From the IMG/VR virus record IMGVR_UViG_3300014911_000013, positions 1 to 41,753 of that record: DNA of 41,753 bases, one strand, 5' to 3'. This document shows, in pieces, positions 39,850 through 41,753 of the stretch. Below the pieces are notes generated by a model. It saw nothing but the letters and a program-made list of their open reading frames with translations. It ran no database searches and was not told the DNA's origin. Position 1 is the stretch's first letter, and every line of letters starts with the position of its first letter. The stretch comes from a virus. The position numbers and the translations under genes were made by a program.

Positions 39850-40580
39850 CAACTCAACTCCGGATCCAGGTGCTCTGCGGTGTACCCCGCGGGTACCGCG
39901 ACCCGCATGCTGACGTGCCCGCCGTGGTACCCCCTGCTGTGCACCACGGACAAGACCTTAACGGCGTCCGTGTCGCCGTCAATCTCCAAGAGATCTAACT
40001 GCCACTCCTTGTACCGCCCCCCTGGTGAGATATAGGCCGCCACGCGGCCATCGTGATCCCGGACAACCACCGGCATCTCCCAGAAGCCCGCGCCGATTTG
40101 ACGGTTCGTCGGCCCGCCGAAGTTGACGGCGACGATTTCCACGTCCGCGTTCTCCTCGGTCTCCTCAATCGCCATCAGCTCCTCTTCGACCCTGTCCAAC
40201 CTCTTGGCGTCGCCGGGCCAATGCGCGCGGACGTACTCCTGCGCCGCCGGGATCGTGACGCGGAGGGCCTCGGCGACGTCGATCCATCGATCGATCGGCC
40301 GTGGGAAGCCGACCGCTTTCCGGAGACCTTCGACGAAGCGGCCGGTCTCCCAGCCCTCGTACCCTGCGATCGCCCGCACGCCCGGGGCCAGCTTCATGCG
40401 ATAATGGTTCGCCGACCACTTGCCGTTTTTCGTGTACCCGTGGCCGACGACCACGGCCACGCCGGGGATCGTCTCCCCGCAGAAGTGGTGCACGCGGTCG
40501 TCCTTGATCAGGACGAGCCACCGCTCACGCCGCCGGTTCCCGATCCCGTCCGACCACTCTAATCCTCTTTCTTCCGCCAT
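39849..40580 (-). CDS. Unrecognised early protein
   Basis: This 243-residue protein starts at ATG 40580 after AGGAGG. N-terminal RRERWLVLIKDDRVHHFCGE, then IPGVAVVVGHGYTKNGKWS, a middle helix-rich region LRVTIPAAQEYVRAHWPG with an acidic Glu-rich stretch, and a C-terminal beta-rich part HVSMRVAVPAG. The gene's last codons already belong to the first unit of the 69-bp array, and its TGA overlaps the first unit's ATG. I do not recognise a family. Confidence 0.65.
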   Translation of the reverse strand: MAEERGLEWSDGIGNRRRERWLVLIKDDRVHHFCGETIPGVAVVVGHGYTKNGKWSANHYRMKLAPGVRAIAGYEGWETGRFVEGLRKAVGFPRPIDRWIDVAEALRVTIPAAQEYVRAHWPGDAKRLDRVEEELMAIEETEENADVEIVAVNFGGPTNRQIGAGFWEMPVVVRDHDGRVAAYISPGGRYKEWQLDLLEIDGDTDAVKVLSVVHSRGYHGGHVSMRVAVPAGYTAEHLDPELS

Positions 40581-40630
40581 TTCTGTCCTCCTGTCGTTTT
40601 GTCGTCTTGCGGCTAGTGTGCCGCCACCAA

Positions 40631-40650
40631 GGCTGTAGTCGCCTACAGCC
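40631..40650 (-). terminator. Hairpin between early genes
   Basis: Perfect 8-bp stem GGCTGTAG/CTACAGCC with tetraloop TCGC, extended partly by CCGCCA/TGGCGG outside. It lies 16 bases past the stop of the 62-residue gene. Could terminate or protect the transcript. Confidence 0.45.
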
Positions 40651-40665
40651 CTGGCGGGCGACGCG

Positions 40666-40854
40666 CTAGCTGGCCTCTTCGCGCTTGCAATAGACGTTGA
40701 TAACCAGGTCGAAGAACGCCCGCGCGCTCTCGTCGGCGTCCCCCTCGAACCGCATCGGCGGGCCGAGGAAAAGAGTGCCCACGAGGGTGTCGTCCTTGAA
40801 GAACTTGATCGTGGCCGCTTCTCGCCCGAGCTCGATCCGTTGGCCTTCGTTCAT
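40666..40854 (-). CDS. Small early protein
   Basis: This 62-residue protein starts at ATG 40854, six bases after GAGGAGGA; the longer overlapping frame upstream is a shadow of the zinc-ribbon gene. Sequence begins MNEGQRIELGREAATIKFFK, contains LFLGPPMRFEGD and ends LVINVYCKREEAS; small alpha/beta. No family recognised. Confidence 0.6.
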   Translation of the reverse strand: MNEGQRIELGREAATIKFFKDDTLVGTLFLGPPMRFEGDADESARAFFDLVINVYCKREEAS

Positions 40855-40879
40855 CTGCTTCCTCCTCTCGTCGTATTCG

Positions 40880-40897
40880 GCGGCGCCCGCGCGCCGC
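40880..40897 (-). terminator. Short hairpin between early genes
   Basis: Stem GCGGCGC/GCGCCGC with a CCGC loop, in the 50-base gap just after the zinc-ribbon gene's stop. Weak candidate for an attenuator or processing site. Confidence 0.35.
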
Positions 40898-40904
40898 TCG
40901 TCTC

Positions 40905-41237
40905 TTAACTGGTTTCCGGCCAGCCCCACAGGTACCGTCCACGTTCGGACACCGGTACGTCCCGTCGGCGCCAGCGCGTCGGCACGTATGTCGTCACCTG
41001 GTCGTAGACCGCACCTCGTATTGGTTCGAAGAAGCGCTCGATTTTCCGCACGTTCCCGTCCTCGCACTCGGCGAGCGCCGCCGCAATCCGCAGCCGCCAC
41101 GGCCGCGCGACCAGCTCGGCGCCGCAGTCCGGACACTCCTCCCGAACCGCGCGAAGCTCCGCGATCTCGTCTGCCCCGAACTCGTACCGCTCCATGTGCT
41201 CGCAGCGCGTGCAATAGAGCTCGAAGTCCCACCTCAC
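40905..41237 (-). CDS. Zinc-ribbon protein
   Basis: This 110-residue protein starts at GTG 41237 with AAGGAGG upstream. Two CxxC pairs form a ribbon: YCTRCE near residue 9 and ECPDCG near residue 35. The rest is Arg/Glu-rich and ends RGRYLWGWPETS. Zinc ribbons of this size commonly bind nucleic acid or RNA polymerase; a regulatory role in early expression is possible but unproven. Confidence 0.7.
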   Translation of the reverse strand: MRWDFELYCTRCEHMERYEFGADEIAELRAVREECPDCGAELVARPWRLRIAAALAECEDGNVRKIERFFEPIRGAVYDQVTTYVPTRWRRRDVPVSERGRYLWGWPETS

Positions 41238-41318
41238 GTCTTCCTCCTTGTCTTCGTCGGCGCCCGCCCCGTCCCGCCGCGTCCGTCGCGCCCCGCGCGG
41301 TCGCGCTCGAGAAGAAGC

Positions 41319-41350
41319 GGTCGCCGGAGCCGTTCCCGGCTCCGGCGACC
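41319..41350 (-). terminator. Probable intrinsic terminator after the last early gene
   Basis: Perfect 13-bp stem GGTCGCCGGAGCC (41319-41331) / complement (41338-41350) with loop GTTCCC, seven bases past the stop at 41358. On the minus strand it is followed by GCTTCTTCTCG, a weak T-rich stretch, so it is the best intrinsic-terminator candidate in the window. Confidence 0.6.
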
Positions 41351-41357
41351 CTCGCCG

Positions 41358-41627
41358 CTAGGCGAGGACTACCACCGCGTTCCCGACCTCGTCCACCAGG
41401 ATCGCGTCCCCCGCTTCGACCGCGGTCGTCCGCGCGGTGAGGCCCTCGTGCGCTTCCTCGCCGAACGCCCAGATCGCGTCGGTTAGGAGCTCTCCGAGCG
41501 GCGCCTCCCAGGTCTCGCCCCAGCGGTCGCCGACGTGTCGGACGCGTGCGTCCTCGCCGTACCTCTTAACTACCTCTCCGAACGCTCCCGGCCAGTTCTC
41601 CTCGAACCGAACTTCTGCTTTTTCCAC
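41358..41627 (-). CDS. Small early protein
   Basis: This 89-residue protein starts at GTG 41627, with AGGAGA seven bases upstream; the frame continues open to 41744 but without a site. Begins MEKAEVRFEENWPGAFGEVV, contains RHVGDRWGETWEAPLGELL and ends AILVDEVGNAVVVLA; soluble, mixed alpha/beta. No family recognised. Confidence 0.6.
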   Translation of the reverse strand: MEKAEVRFEENWPGAFGEVVKRYGEDARVRHVGDRWGETWEAPLGELLTDAIWAFGEEAHEGLTARTTAVEAGDAILVDEVGNAVVVLA

Positions 41628-41675
41628 CGTTCTTCTCCTGTTAAGGTTCTTGCGGCGTTCGCGCCGCCGCCGCTT

Positions 41676-41692
41676 CCGGAGCTCCGCTCCGG
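41676..41692 (-). terminator. GC hairpin before the last gene
   Basis: Short stem CCGGAG/CTCCGG, with further GC-rich complementarity outside (CCGCCGC/GCGGCGG), in the 126 bases upstream of the GTG at 41627. It may close a transcript from beyond the window edge; weak. Confidence 0.3.
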
Positions 41693-41753
41693 CCGTCGCG
41701 GCGGTTCGCCCGCCCGTCCCGTCCGTTCGAGAACAATTTACCACGTTTCGGCC

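Larger units (their letters stand above)
39071..39852 (-). repeat. Array of twelve units with 69-bp period repeating a translation start region
   Basis: Eleven copies of AATTAATTTCATCA (+ strand) begin at 39141, 39221, 39290, 39359, 39428, 39497, 39566, 39635, 39704, 39773 and 39842. Spacing is exactly 69 bases except for one 80-base step at the left, and a twelfth diverged copy coincides with the start codon of the gene at 39079. On the minus strand each unit contains GAGTTGAGTTGATG followed by AAATTAATTAG, i.e. a start-like ATG. Between cores lies a ~36-base GC-rich spacer mosaic; several fold as hairpins and one is a perfect palindrome. Confidence 0.95.

Noticed and set aside
39071-39852. 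CRISPR-like array (regular repeats with spacers)
   Set aside because: The 'spacers' are related to each other and partly self-complementary, the repeats run into coding sequence at both ends, and there are no cas genes; the AddB/Cas4-like nuclease fits recombination.
39248-39913. Plus-strand open frame across the array (221 codons)
   Set aside because: A 69-bp repeat without stops leaves several frames open; no ribosome site and all other genes are on the minus strand.
1-41753. Complete circular or terminally redundant genome
   Set aside because: The two ends share no visible overlap. If joined, the helicase frame would stop after about five more codons, leaving it without motifs V and VI, so a continuing genome is more likely.
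1-41753. Prophage with integrase, repressor or attachment sites
   Set aside because: I found no integrase, excisionase, CI-like repressor or host flanking genes in the window; they may lie outside.

Overview
The window is part of the genome of a tailed double-stranded DNA bacteriophage (siphovirus-like, HK97-fold capsid, long tail), or a phage-derived contig. Every gene I can support is on the minus strand, so the gene order runs from high to low coordinates. The host is a bacterium: starts are preceded by GGAGG-type ribosome binding sites, and the phage carries a soluble lytic transglycosylase-type lysin, which needs peptidoglycan. Base composition is GC-rich except for the C-terminal half of the tail fibre gene and the short promoter-like and repeat elements. 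I saw no integrase, excisionase, CI-like repressor, tRNA or rRNA. The left edge cuts a helicase gene, so the window is not a self-contained unit. I cannot name the host phylum.

Layout, in the direction of transcription. (1) 41.6-38.3 kb: small early or accessory genes with strong ribosome binding sites and hairpins between them. In their middle lies an array of twelve 69-bp units (39071-39852) that repeat the translation start region of the following gene. (2) 38.2-38.1 kb: a conserved promoter/leader element (copy 3). (3) 38.1-8.4 kb: one long, tightly coupled late block. It holds a small membrane protein, a ParB-methyltransferase fusion, small and large terminase, then a four-gene glycan/sulfate cassette (double-domain glycosyltransferase, short UDP-sugar dehydrogenase, sulfotransferase, methyltransferase) and an unknown protein. 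Next come portal, Mu F-like head protein with a putative ADP-ribosyltransferase tail, scaffold, major capsid, connector genes and a probable holin. The tail follows: head-tail completion proteins, two paralogous tail tube proteins, a tail chaperone with a frameshift extension, tape measure, three baseplate/tail-tip proteins, a 1520-residue fibre and a multidomain lysin. A 15-bp-stem hairpin (8288-8327) closes it. (4) 8.26-8.06 kb: two tandem copies of the same promoter/leader element. (5) 8.05 kb to the left edge: the replication and recombination block. It contains a RuvC-like resolvase, SNF2 helicase, AddB/Cas4-like nuclease, Sak4-like ATPase, a COG2509 flavoprotein, a DUF669 SSB-like protein, a Prim-Pol primase and a UvrD-like helicase (partial).

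The three conserved elements sit at the heads of the two large blocks, which suggests the phage switches on packaging/virion genes and replication genes from the same kind of signal. The features most worth pursuing are the 69-bp initiation-region array, the glycan/sulfate cassette placed between terminase and portal, the ADP-ribosyltransferase-like domain fused to a head protein, and the flavoprotein inside the recombination genes.
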